Part shown: one piece after another, positions 8,796 through 19,699 of the stretch
How positions within the stretch are numbered: position 1 is the first letter of the stretch
Layout of the letters: the number at the start of each line of letters is the position of its first letter
From: Protula sp. h YS-2021
Lineage: Eukaryota; Annelida; Polychaeta; Sabellida; Serpulidae
Assembly (NCBI GenBank): GCA_949752745.1
Contig: OX457029.1
Location: 47,298,228-47,362,227 of the forward strand
Direction of reading: 5' to 3'
Length of the DNA stretch: 64,000 nt
The notes under the pieces: model-generated
Told to the model about the DNA's origin: nothing
What the model saw: only the letters and a program-made list of their open reading frames with translations
Databases searched by the model: none
Made by a program: the position numbers and the translations under genes

Positions 8796-8868
8796 TGCCC
8801 CGCGGTGGGATCGGACCACCAACCTTCTGCTTACGAGTCCTCTGCTCTGCCAAGTGAGCTACAGAGGC
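8796..8868 (-). tRNA. tRNA-Thr(CGU)-like pseudogene or SINE head
   Basis: On the minus strand the D-arm (GCTC/GAGC) and T-arm (GGTGG TCCGATC CCACC) are perfect. The loop CTCGTAA has anticodon CGU. The internal promoter is recognisable: A box TAGCTCACTTGG, and B box GGTCCGATCCC with one change from consensus. The anticodon stem (GAGGA against GCAGA) does not pair, and two acceptor pairs are mismatched, so this is unlikely to be a working tRNA. T-rich tracts that follow on the minus strand would serve as a Pol III terminator. Confidence 0.6.
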
Positions 8869-9174
8869 AGGTCGATCTGATACTTTAGACTAATTATGCT
8901 CACATAGCAATTACATAGTCCTTACATAGTCATATAGCCATATGATGTCACATAGTCACATAGTGTCACATGATGTCACATAATGTCACATGACGTCACA
9001 GAGCCACAAAAGTCACCAAAGAAAAGGTCACTTACCACAACTCTTTTGCCAATTCGTCTCCCTGTGTATTCCAGTCAATCTGTCACTTCCTTTTTTTCCA
9101 AAGAATAACCAATGTTTCACTTCGTCTCCTATGTGTATTCCAACCAATCTTTCACTTGTTCTTCATGTAATATC

Positions 9175-9232
9175 CCACAACAGCACAACAGTACAACAGT
9201 TCAACAGTACAACAGTACAACAGCAAGAGCAA
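9175..9232. repeat. (ACAACAGT)n short repeat
   Basis: Seven or so imperfect ACAACAGT/CAACAG units lie in tandem. Confidence 0.85.
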
Positions 9233-9334
9233 ATGTTTTCACTTGTTTTCCATGTATCTCCAACAGCAGCCACAGCATGAATGAAACACATGTTCGCACA
9301 CATTGTGCTCTTATAGCACTGCTGAATCATGTCC

Positions 9335-9465
9335 CCGGGGGGTCCCCATGGTATGATAGACAGATGGTCCTCACATGGAGGACCCGGAGGGTCGGTACAT
9401 ACCATGTCCTTGCAAGGTCCCAGGTGGGGTCCCCATGATATGATGGTATGATAGACAGAAGGTGA
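9335..9465. repeat. Duplicated GGTCCCCATG..ATGATAGACAGA segment
   Basis: GGTCCCCATGGTATGATAG at about 9341 recurs as GGTCCCCATGATATGATGG at about 9428. Both are followed by ATAGACAGA and then TGGT or AGGT. GGTCGGTACATA of this stretch is also echoed as GATCGGTACATA near 9710. Confidence 0.7.
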
Positions 9466-9468
9466 AAG

Positions 9469-9545
9469 AGGGCAGGATTGATCCACCAACCTTCAGACCA
9501 TGGGTCCGCTTACGAGTCCCCTGTTCTACCAAGTGAGCCACGCGG
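9469..9545 (-). tRNA. Second tRNA-Thr-like sequence with ~12-nt insertion (pseudogene/SINE)
   Basis: On the minus strand it shares TGGCTCACTTGG (A box), GGACTCGTAAGC and GAAGGTTGGTGG with the copy at 8796-8868. It carries about 12 additional bases right after CTCGTAAGC. The extra segment (GGACCCATGGTCT) can form a small hairpin. The position, just 3' of the anticodon loop, is where nuclear tRNA introns lie, but the T-arm is degenerate, so a pseudogene or SINE is more likely. Confidence 0.45.
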
Positions 9546-9589
9546 TACATAAGGCTAATGTTCGGGAAAACATTCCTCATATATGGTTG

Positions 9590-9690
9590 GGGTCACATGA
9601 GACATGATTGACAGGTCACGTGACTAATGATGATTGACAGGTCACGTGACTAATGACGTCATGATGATTGACAGGTGACTTAGGGTTATG
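9590..9690. repeat. Tandem ATGATTGACAGGTCACGTGACTA units
   Basis: GATTGACAGGTCACGTGAC begins near 9607 and again about 26 bases later. A third shortened unit (GATTGACAGGTGACTTAG) follows near 9665. The first two contain a CACGTG E-box and the second is followed by TGACGTCA (CRE-like). Confidence 0.8.
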
Positions 9691-9780
9691 CCTCCTAGGG
9701 GGTCGGGGGATCGGTACATAGTATGTCCTAGGGGGGAGAGGGGTCTAATGACGTCACTTCCTGTTTTCGAACTGTCGTTT

Positions 9781-10990
9781 TCACACTACTATCAACAAAT
9801 AAAACTGACTGAACAAATAGGTTTTTAAAAGTCTTCTGAAACATAAGATAGAAGTAGAACTTTTAATATGAATCGGAAGATCATTCCACAGCTTCGGCGC
9901 AAACACTTCGAATGATTTGTCTCCCAGTTTATAACTAGTTCTTGGAATGACTAGCTGTAAATGACTATACGATCTCAGGGTACGACCTGGTTGATAAGAA
10001 ACTAACAAATCAACTAGATAAGCAGGGCCATTTCCTGTTAAACATTTGAAACAGAGTACTAAAATTAAAAAATGACTCTAGCGTCAATTGGCAGCCAGTG
10101 CAGCTCCCTAAGTATAATGGTTATATGACCCCGTCTGTCTACTTTTGTAATGAGCCTAGCGGCCGAATTTTGGACAAGCTGTAACTTCTTAATCAGGGCT
10201 TTATTAACACCATATAAAAGATCATTTCCGTAATCTAATTGTGATATAACCATTGCCTTAACGAGAGTACGAGCAACATCTATATAGATATACTTTCTCA
10301 TGTTCGAAATAGAGCGAAGATTAGACATTGCAATTTGGCACTTTCTCACAACAAACTGTTCCATGGACAAAGACTGATCAAATATGACACCAAGGTTCTT
10401 GACAATCGATACACTAGAAATATTTTGATCACCAACCTGCAAGTTGATGTTAGACAACTTAGACCTAAAATGCTTTGTTCCAATCAAAATAACCTAAGTT
10501 TTTTCATCATTAAGCTTTAAATGATTAAAAGTCATACACGTCTTAACGTCACAGATACATGCTTCTAATAGACTACATGCATTGCCAAAGTCATTAACAT
10601 TAAAAAATACAAATAATTTCGTATCTTCAGCATAAAAATGACATGATAAACCGTGTTTTCGCATGATATCGCCAACAGGAGCCATATACAGGGTGAACAG
10701 CAGTGATCCTAGGACACTCCCTTGGGGTACTCCTGTAGTTAGGGGTGTCGGATCGGAGAATACTCTATCGATCAACATCTTTTGGGAGCGATTGGTGAGG
10801 TATGACTCTATCCATTGCAGTGCTGTACCAGAGACCCCGTAACTTGTTGATAGGCGAGACAGCAGTTTTGCGTGGTTTATGGTATCGAACGCAGAGCTAA
10901 GGTCCAAAAGGACTAATGCACACAGTTTCTTCTTTTGTATAGCTGCGTTTATATCATTTTGAACACGTATTCTACGTGGCAGAAGTCCAG
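9781..10990 (-). mobile_element. 5'-truncated non-LTR retrotransposon (CR1/L2/jockey-type reverse transcriptase), defective
   Basis: The minus strand holds the C-terminal reverse transcriptase domain in three ORF pieces (11057-10494, 10487-10065 and 10008-9781). Visible motifs are LVLLDLSSAFDTINH (RT motif with catalytic Asp), TGVPQGSVLGSLLFTLY, and FYAEDTKLF where the family has YADD. The E codon is 10626-10628. Downstream are the thumb region (ARTLVKAMVISQLDYGND) and the usual C-terminal ELHWLPI and APKLWNDLP blocks. Stops or frame changes lie near 10490 and 10010-10065. The endonuclease and the N-terminal half of the RT are missing. Truncation at the 5' end is usual for LINE insertions. 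The clade is not fixed from sequence alone. Confidence 0.88.
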
Positions 10991-12456
10991 ATATGCTATA
11001 AAGCACACTAAATACGCAGCAAACATAAAAGCACTCATTTCTGGTCATATTGATCAAATGCAGAACTTAACATTGCCTAAATTGTGAAGTAAAAAAAAAA
11101 CTATTTTACACTGTCGTTCAAAACCTTTTCAACAGAGAGCTACCAAAAACTAATCGAGTGCCCTTGTAGTCAATTGTTACTGTTGTATTAAACACTGCCA
11201 TTATGACTTGAAAGCAGCACAAGCTACACCGAGTATTAAGGCCAGTATAGCTGTGCTCATGTACTCATACAGGTGCACTGTAGTGCTACGTACTAGGTGG
11301 AGTGCCAGATACATTGAAATTTTAAAATTATATTTTGTTTCTCATTTTTATTCTTCAAAAAGTTATAATCCCGCATTAGAACCATCATCTGGAAAATTAA
11401 AATGACGTTATTGTGTCGTCACAGGTCAGAAAATAGCTCACCAAAACGTTCTATTATAAAAAGTCGTCTCCTGCCGCCTTTTGTTTCAAAGCTGTAGGTG
11501 CAGCCGTTTTTTTCAGATGTTTCACTGACGTCATAAGAAGCTGATGGTGACGTCATAGATTAACAATTTCTCACATGAATATAAAAATGCACTCATGGTT
11601 TACTATATTCTGCAAAATTTCATTTTTCCTAGCGGATTCGGCTGAAATGCGTTTAACGCAAAAACAAGTGATGAAGAAGAATATAACAGCAATCTGACAG
11701 CCTTCTTACGTTCCTGCATAGCGCAGGAAACAAACGCCAGATAAGCTCATACATATATAAACAAACAGGACATATGTACACAAATGTACACATTAATTAG
11801 AAAATTATAAGAGCAATCCGGCAGCTCCTCTAATGTCCCGAATAGCATATGAAAGAAACGAAAGTTTGAGTCATACAATATAAATATAGGTATGTTCCCT
11901 TGCTCTGTATAGTGGTTTTAAACAGTTGGAGAGGCACTGCCCCTCCCATTGATCGCAAAAAGCAGAACACATACATATTACACATATTATCTTTTGTTTC
12001 TTGTTTTTTTCTGGCATTTTACAGCATCACCCCATGTCCAAGTGCCATCATTACCTTATAATTTACATAGAGGACTGTTAACAGAACAATCATTTTATTT
12101 TACAAAGTTAAGGATGACTGTCCGTTTTGCGTAAACGTTTTAAGGAATATTACCAGCCGCACCTAATTTGCGTTGCTTGGGTAAGACACAGTTAATAACA
12201 GTTTACATTGTAGCGGAATGAACCAGGTTGATAGCGCTCAAACTTTTTGCAAAGGAAATAATTTTACTTTACTTTGTTTCACAAAATGAGCGGTATTCTG
12301 AACAAAGTGTTCAGCGACCATTATAATGTGCAACTTTTTAGTTCTTCAGGAATTTTACGCATACTTACATAAGGGAGAAATTACATCCAATTCACATTTA
12401 CAATCCAATCTCCATAATGCCAATTGCATTCAAAACACTTTCTAGCTTGAGTACAC

Positions 12457-12651
<195 letters not shown>

Positions 12652-13105
12652 AAACTTCTACATACATATATATACATCCGAACTTCTCACCTCCAATTAC
12701 ATTTACGCCATTTATGCCATTCATAAGGGCTTAAGCGAATATATCTGTGAATTGTAAGTTTTGGTTAAATTTCCAATAATGTGTATAATTATAAAGAATG
12801 CTCCATGTCAAATTCACGACATCGAAGAGATAAATCGAATAAAGATATAAGCCTGCACTAGAAAAACGTCGTACTTTTCAAGACTATGGTCCAATTTTCC
12901 AAAGCATGCAATGTTCATCATAAATCTTCAGAGACATTGATAAAGATTCGATAGAAATCGCATGTTACATGGCCAATTTGATAGATACCTCTGCAGATAG
13001 ATAAATATACAGACATTACTAAGGGCATATGAACAAAATTGTAATCATAGAAAACTCTATATATCTTCAGCAATGAGACAAGGAAAAATAATTAACTGAT
13101 CAACA

Positions 13106-16100
13106 ATGTATGAAATCCGTTGTAATAATAAATCTACAGTGCTTTTCACATTTCTTTCCAGTGCCACAGTATGCTTGACAACTGTCTGTTTCTTAGAAAT
13201 AATTCTAAGTAGACATTATTTTTTGATACGTCAAATGATACCACAACAAAGTGTTAGCATTGGAGGGAAATATACAGTATTGAACAGAGCAAATTTTTCT
13301 CTTGTGACGGGAATGCAACAAATATGTGAAACGAAAATTGTACCTGCCAATAATGTAAGCGACAGCATCAAAAGTAATATTTTACTTCATAAGGAATACG
13401 TTGTTTCCAGGGCAATACGAAAGGTATGACTTGAGAATGACTTTGCATAAATAAGCTTTCTTGCATTATTAAGTCTTTTTGTTTTGCTTTAGCAGTTATA
13501 CTATTGAGTAATATAAGTAAAATACTAATTTCTTAAATAATTTATGGTTTTCATTGAGTTACCTTACTCTTTGGTCAAAATAACTTCAATTTAAAATGAT
13601 GCTGAGCAATTCTTGATTTCTAATTATATTGAGATATGCTGCAGGTTTATTTTCCTGCAGCATTGCATCTACTTATCTGGAAAGAATGTGTGTAGTTATG
13701 TAACTACCTTTTTCATAAGTAAAGATCAAAATCACCAATGAGTAAGGTATATAAAGTACATAATTTGGTTATTTCCAAACTATACTCTTTTGATATTAGT
13801 TTTAAGACAAATCAAAAAGCACCAATGGCTGCAAAAAATATAATATGTTAACAAGAAATGGCAAAATTTAAACATTATTCTCTAAGCATTTTCTTTTTAC
13901 GAGATAAATAAGACTTGTTGAGCACCGCCTCACATCAATATTAACTTGGTTACGTGAGTTGAGAACTACAGTCACAGTTTGCACTCAACACGGTACTTTG
14001 ATAAGGGATGGGTATAACTCTGACCTAAACACCTGTTTTTGTTCTCATTTCACGATCTTGTTATGGCATCTATTTTGCTTTTAAAACAAATATCGACCAA
14101 GGAGCCTATCTTTAGGAAGCAAGTCGTGAAGTATATATTTACGAAAGCACACATTGTTCCTTATAAACCTTCACAGCATAAATAATTAACAGTTGTCAAG
14201 TATATGTTAAACAATGAGACAAGAAAAACAATTAACTGGTCAACAATGTCTGAAATGCGATGTGATAATTGTTTCAATTCAAATACTCCCTAGCGCCATT
14301 GTCTGTTGCCAACTGTGTGCGTCCTAGCAATAATTTAAAGTAAACAATATTTTAACATTTGTTCAGATACTTGAATATTAAAAGAATAAAACAAATGCTG
14401 TCAAAGGAGCAGTTCTTTTGGCAGTATGTTATGGAACAATTAATACGAAATGCTTTAAGACACAGATCACAAACTAATTACTGATAACGCACTGCTTGAA
14501 GTTTAAATATAAACAGAAATCTGGTCACTGAGATAACGATACCTTGGTAAATGGCTAATTGGGTAGTTAATATTTTGTTAAGTACCAATAATCATGGTTT
14601 TGATGCTTAGAAAACACTACAGGTAAGAGCTGTTATAGTTACCTTGTTGGGCCCGTTGTTTTCACAGTTTCGAAATGACTTTAAATCTGAATCAGTAGGT
14701 TCAAAATGACTTTGAATCTGCTACATTCTTTCAACTGATAGAATACAGTGTTCTCGGATCTGAAAGTCATTATCCAAATAAATGTAAATTGATTTCCAAG
14801 ATCCGGAATCCATTCAAATTGCATATGTAAACCACAACTCAAATGCTGTTATGTAAAAATCAGTGAATCAATATATCTTTTCATAGAAGAGCGAAGGCAG
14901 GGACCTTTGAGTTGCTGCATAATTTTGCTATACATTTCGTTTATTGCTTAAACTGGAAACAGATATGGGTTTGTTATTTCACATTTTTACTGTCGTATCT
15001 TAAAATTTATTGGATTTTTGAACAATTTAAATTTAAAATTGACTGTATCTTTTTGAAACAAGAAGGAATTTATCATTAAGTGTTTTATACTGTTAAAACT
15101 TTTTGGTGATGGTGAAAGAAAACTGCTTTGTTCTAAGACAACCAAAGAGGCAAACCAAAAGTGCTGCCTATAGGACAACGTATTAGTCCCTTTTATAAGT
15201 GAATACGTTTTACAAGAATATGTTTAATAACTGGTACTTTCCAAACCATTGAGCAGGATATGTTTTATTCCCCTTGAGGAAAGTTGAGCGAAACATCTTC
15301 CAGCACTGTTGTTTTATCTAAATTCATTCATTAAAACGAAAACCATCAATGGTGAATAATATTACATAAAAGATTATGTGTCCAAAGATTCTATTCATCT
15401 ATTTCTATAACGAATGATGCATCACGAGGTAACGTAAAGACCGTAGAAAGTAATGTGGTAATAATACTAGGCTACACCTTGATAAACAATCAAAGGTCTG
15501 ATTTGTACTGAGCATCAAAATCAAACTCTCCCGACTGCTGAGGCTATAAAATGGTCAAAAGCTGTCGTTAGTATTTTTATATTTTCTTAATTATCCAAAG
15601 CCATAGTGCTGTGAGATTTACTTTTTATTTATTTTTGTTACAAAAGGGGAGCTGTGCTCAATATATATCAGAAGGCATGTTCAATTATTCCGTACATTAT
15701 GACGTCATCAGGAGTATTGGATCAAACACAACATTTGATGACGTAGCCACAGGAATGCTGCAGAACAAAACAACTCAAGACGTTACCCTGCTGACACAGT
15801 TAAATACCAACAGATTTCATATGCTGAAGGATATACTAAATTTGTGGAAGGGTAACTTTTTTCAGTTTTCAAGTACACCAGTTGCATTGTCATAGCAAAT
15901 TCACAAGTGTGCTGTGTGTATAACCACACACACATTTTCTTATTTTCTAGACATTTATCATGTTTTCTCTTATTGTTGTTCCTGAGAATAACATAGTTGT
16001 TAACGTCGGTTTAGTCGCGTGAACACGCTACACTTAGATATAATACATCGGCATATAAAAACCATCATAATGTCTTTAAATATATAACAGCTTTCCTGAG

Positions 16101-19100
16101 AATAACTTAAAAAATTTTATTGGGGGCTGAATTGTTTATGCTTGCACCAGCAGGTCCAGTTTCAGCTGTAATTTACGTCAGAAGTGAAGAAATGTGCGAT
16201 ATAGCAAAGTCGCTCTTGTACATCTATCGACCAGGAGTCAGGTTTCATGTTGTGGAAGAAAAAGGAGTACTTACACTGGCTTATGTTGTTTTGGGTTTCG
16301 CTAAAACTATGAATATCCCTTTTATTTTTAAATTAATTTCCGTGAGCTATATTTAAGCTATTAAACAAAACTTGTCATATGGTCATGATTTATATATTAG
16401 TTGTATTGTGCATTTATTTGAGTATTTCTCGCGCATCATTCTCAGGATGTATTGTAGATTTTATTGTAAACAGGGTATTGCACACATATGTGAATATATT
16501 TCAGATATTTTACCCAGTAAATTTTTTGCGGAATGTTGCAATAAAAGGAAGCAATACGAAATATATATTTAACATTGATGTTGATTTCGTCCCGGTGCCA
16601 AATATGTATGAAGTATTCAGAGATTATATCAATTCAGATCTATTTAACGAAAACGTAAGTGCGAATAGAACTTTTTAGTATAGCTAAATCTTATAGTTAT
16701 ATAATTAACAGTTTGTTTGAAAGAAACTATAATCTCATCAATCTTACAATAAAAATATCACATTTAACATTTTATCAAATTAACCTGAACTCCCATGTTT
16801 CTGAAAAAAAACTTTCTAAGAATTTACTATGTTTCAACAAGAATATCAAAGAGCTCAGTAAATAAACAAAATTAAATGAGAAGTACATATAAAAGACAGA
16901 ACAAAATAAATAGTCTATCGCTGTGTAAATTTTGATTCTAGACAGTCGCTGCTGTTATACCAGCATTTAAGATGATGAACTCAACTGGCAATTTACCTCA
17001 AAATAAACCACAACTTCTGAAACAATGGGAACACAACGTAACAGTGCCTTATAGGTTAGTAGTTTAATAGAAATACAGATTAAAGGAGAGCAATAAAATG
17101 CTTGCCTTAAAGTCAAATATCAAACGCAACTCAAACAAAATAAGCTTTTGATTTAGTTCAGCATGCTGTTGTGTCAGTTGCATTGTGCACTTCGAACATT
17201 ACCATGCTACTGATAAGTTGACGTCTATTTTGTTGTTTTTAAAAAACGAATAAAAGTATTTAAAGTTAGTTCAAATGTTAAATTTTATTGCCTTTTCATT
17301 TTTACATAATGGATACAAAACTAGTATAATGATGTCAAATCATATTAACCTATATATAATATGATGATGCTGCTGCTGATGATGATGATGACATATATTA
17401 TTATTATTGTTATTATTATTATATGTTATAGTCAGAATGGCTTCGCATTGGGACACAAACCAACTAATTATCCACTCTGGAAGAACTCATCGAAACCGTA
17501 TGAGGTACGCATATAAACTAATGTAAAGCATCCAAGGCAGCATGTGCATCAGGTTTTAATGTGTGCTTGCAGCTGGTAACAAAACTTGTTGCTATCATGC
17601 GAAGAATTTTTTAAAGGAAATGAAAATTGCACACAAAGTAAATAGTTATGCCTTCTATTCTCTGCATCTCACTCAGTGAAGAGCTGTTACAATTTGCACG
17701 CCCATTTTGACAATATGGTATGCAATGTAATAGGTAAGGTAATGTATACATATAACATGCATGTAAACTAGTACATAAAGTATGCATATTAAGTACATAC
17801 CAAAATAATGTAAGATATTTACATAGAATACACGTCATTTAAATCTCATATATTTCTCTATTTATTCTCTGAATAAAATTTTTAAGGAATTTGCAATGCA
17901 TCTGTGAAATATACTTGTGGGACAAAACCGCACTTTCAACTTAAATTCCGGGAATCTCTAGTGTTGCAAATCTGCATAAGGGTTACAATCGTGTCAGTTT
18001 GATAAACAAGGCGTGTCCCGAAAACCATGTATTATACTTGTACAGTAACTTGAACACTGTTCAACAATGGGCATAACGTTTCATTAAATACTTAATCATG
18101 TTGATATATTTATTGATTTTAAAATGTTACTAATGTTACAGCTGAACAGGCAAAAGCTAAATCCTAAGTTTGAGCCTTATGTGCTAATTCAGCGTAAATA
18201 TTCACCGATGCACCAGCAGAGTTTTGTACATAGATTTTTTGATAAGGTTTCTTACACACTTATTCTCAAGGCATCAAAGTAAGTATACGCATAACAATTT
18301 TAAAATTTAAATAGTGAAATTTTTGTGGCCATAATAACAGTAAATATGACATGGAAATTTGCGTGTAATAAACGAACAGTAGAATCATGTTTATTGAAAC
18401 TGATACCTTAGAAATGCTCTGTAGGTGACAGCACACAAAATGAAATAAGCGTTAAGACACTTCTTAAGTCCCAATTTTGTTGAGTCGAAGACTAATAAAG
18501 TTTAAAAATGGACCGCATCAAGCAGTTTTTCTCTTTACGTCTAAGTTAATATATGCTTCATTTCGTAGTCATTAGCAGTTTGTAGTAATTTTAAGACAAT
18601 ATAATGACAAAAATAATAATACAGTGAAATTACCGTAAAGACACCCTGTATATTAGGGAATCTGGAAATTAGGGACAGTTCACACCAGACTGTTGTAAAA
18701 TCCCCTTGACTTCCATACTAAGAAAAGCGTTATAATAAGGGCACACCTGGCTATGAAGGACTAGGGACAGCATTTTTGTCCCCAAGTTTTACAATGAAGT
18801 CGACCCGTATATTAAGGATAGCAGTCTTGTGTCTCATAAAGTAAACCATGAACATAAGCCGCTTTTCACGCTGCAGAGTATTGTTTGCCAAGACTCCTTT
18901 GTTACACCCTCCAGAGTATATGATATGCTAAAGGGGTTTGTAGGATGTGTTTAGACATGACGGAGGGGATGGGGTCAGGTTAATTGCAATTATGGGTTTG
19001 TCTCCCGATTAACCGTTACATCTTTTGCTCTTTGCAATTATGGTGCACCCGAATTTAGCGTCATCTCCAGGTCAGCAATATGTATAAAAGACGAGTTCTT

Positions 19101-19631
19101 GGCTAAGTCTAAAATCCGAAAATAGAAATGTAGACAGAATTGCAGGAATGATCGATTTCCTTGCCGTTTTAAAGAATATTAAAATAAAATATAGTTAAAC
19201 GTTTGTATCTCTAGATTCAAGTTTGTTGTGTTACCAGAAGTATTCATAATTCATAGACTGCACAAAAAACAAAAGTCTTCTTTCAAAGATTTATATAAGT
19301 AAGTAATCTAAAATAATATTTTAAATAAACACGGAATGTTTTAATATTTCTCATTTAAACATATTCTTTTAATATTGACCTTAATTTAGTGTTAGTATAT
19401 ATAAAAATCAATCATTATGTTTTGCATAAACAATTTTGATTGCTGTAGCGGAAACTAAATGTTAGATAAACAATATTACAGACTTCATATGAAATAAAAA
19501 TTATATACTCTAATGCTGTAACCAACGCCATATATTGCAGATGTGCAAAGCGAAATATCTCCAGATTTGAGAAATGGCTGAGCAGACAACCACCTTTGTT
19601 TTATATGAAAAAAAGAATACACGGCGACTAA
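13106..19631 (+). CDS. Glycosyltransferase family 49 protein (beta-1,4-glucuronyltransferase 1 / LARGE-like), nine exons
   Basis: Exons: 13106-13423, 15647-15851, 16154-16266, 16505-16654, 16942-17054, 17432-17504, 18142-18278, 19215-19298 and 19541-19631. All introns have GT/AG ends. Phases match and the sum is 1284 bases (427 residues) with no internal stop. Residues ~10-33 form a signal anchor, so it is a type II Golgi protein. There are several N-glycosylation sites (NFS, NVS, NYS, NTT, NKT). The catalytic domain starts with DVTLLTQLNTNRFHMLKDIL in exon 2. Exon 4 has YPVNFLRNVA and the metal-binding DxD in FNIDVDFVP. Exons 6-8 have GHKPTNYPLW, FEPYVLIQRK and VLPEVFIIHRLHK, all GT49 landmarks. 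LARGE also has a GT8 domain, absent here; size and layout fit B4GAT1 (~415 residues), which adds glucuronic acid to the O-mannosyl glycan of dystroglycan. The exact acceptor is inferred. Confidence 0.92.
14207..14375 (+). pseudogene. Degenerate copy of GT49 exon 1 inside intron 1
   Basis: CAATGAGACAAGAAAAACAA...CAACAATGTCTGAAATGCG closely matches the 5' flank and start of exon 1 at 13071-13125 (CAATGAGACAAGGAAAAATA...CAACAATGTATGAAATCCG). Weaker similarity continues through TTGCCAACTGTGTGCGTCCTAG, against TTGACAACTGTCTGTTTCTTAG in exon 1. The ATG is kept but the frame stops after about 13 codons. It is therefore a non-functional duplication of the leader and first coding segment. Confidence 0.7.
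17358..17428. repeat. (GAT)n/(CTG)n/(ATT)n microsatellite in GT49 intron 5
   Basis: GATGATGCTGCTGCTGATGATGATGATGAC is followed by ATT units and ends only a few bases before the exon 6 acceptor (17432). The ATT-rich run occupies the place of the polypyrimidine tract. Confidence 0.85.
18640..18840. other. Probable interspersed repeat in GT49 intron 7
   Basis: This stretch is less AT-rich than the surrounding intron. It repeats ATTAGGGA(A/C) and AGGGACAG motifs and CCGTATATTAAGGATA near its right end. No coding potential is visible. I infer an old transposon fragment; a repeat-library search would settle it. Confidence 0.4.
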
Positions 19632-19650
19632 AATTTAAAAATGTATAGAA

Positions 19651-19656
19651 AATAAA
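19651..19656 (+). terminator. Polyadenylation signal AATAAA of the GT49 gene
   Basis: AATAAA lies 20 bases after the stop codon 19629-19631. A second AATAAA follows about 20 bases later (near 19676). This gives the gene a short 3' UTR. Confidence 0.65.
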
Positions 19657-19699
19657 ACCGTTTTGATTTTCATGTAATAAAACCACAATTACAAATATG

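Noticed and set aside
9112..9580. Overlapping ORFs on both strands
   Set aside because: They cover the ACAACAG repeat, duplicated segment and tRNA-like sequence; no coding signature.
16120..16356. Start of GT49 exon 3 at the longer open frame from 16120
   Set aside because: No AG acceptor precedes it in frame; the CCAGCAG acceptor at 16151-16153 joins in phase and restores the conserved GPVSAV sequence.
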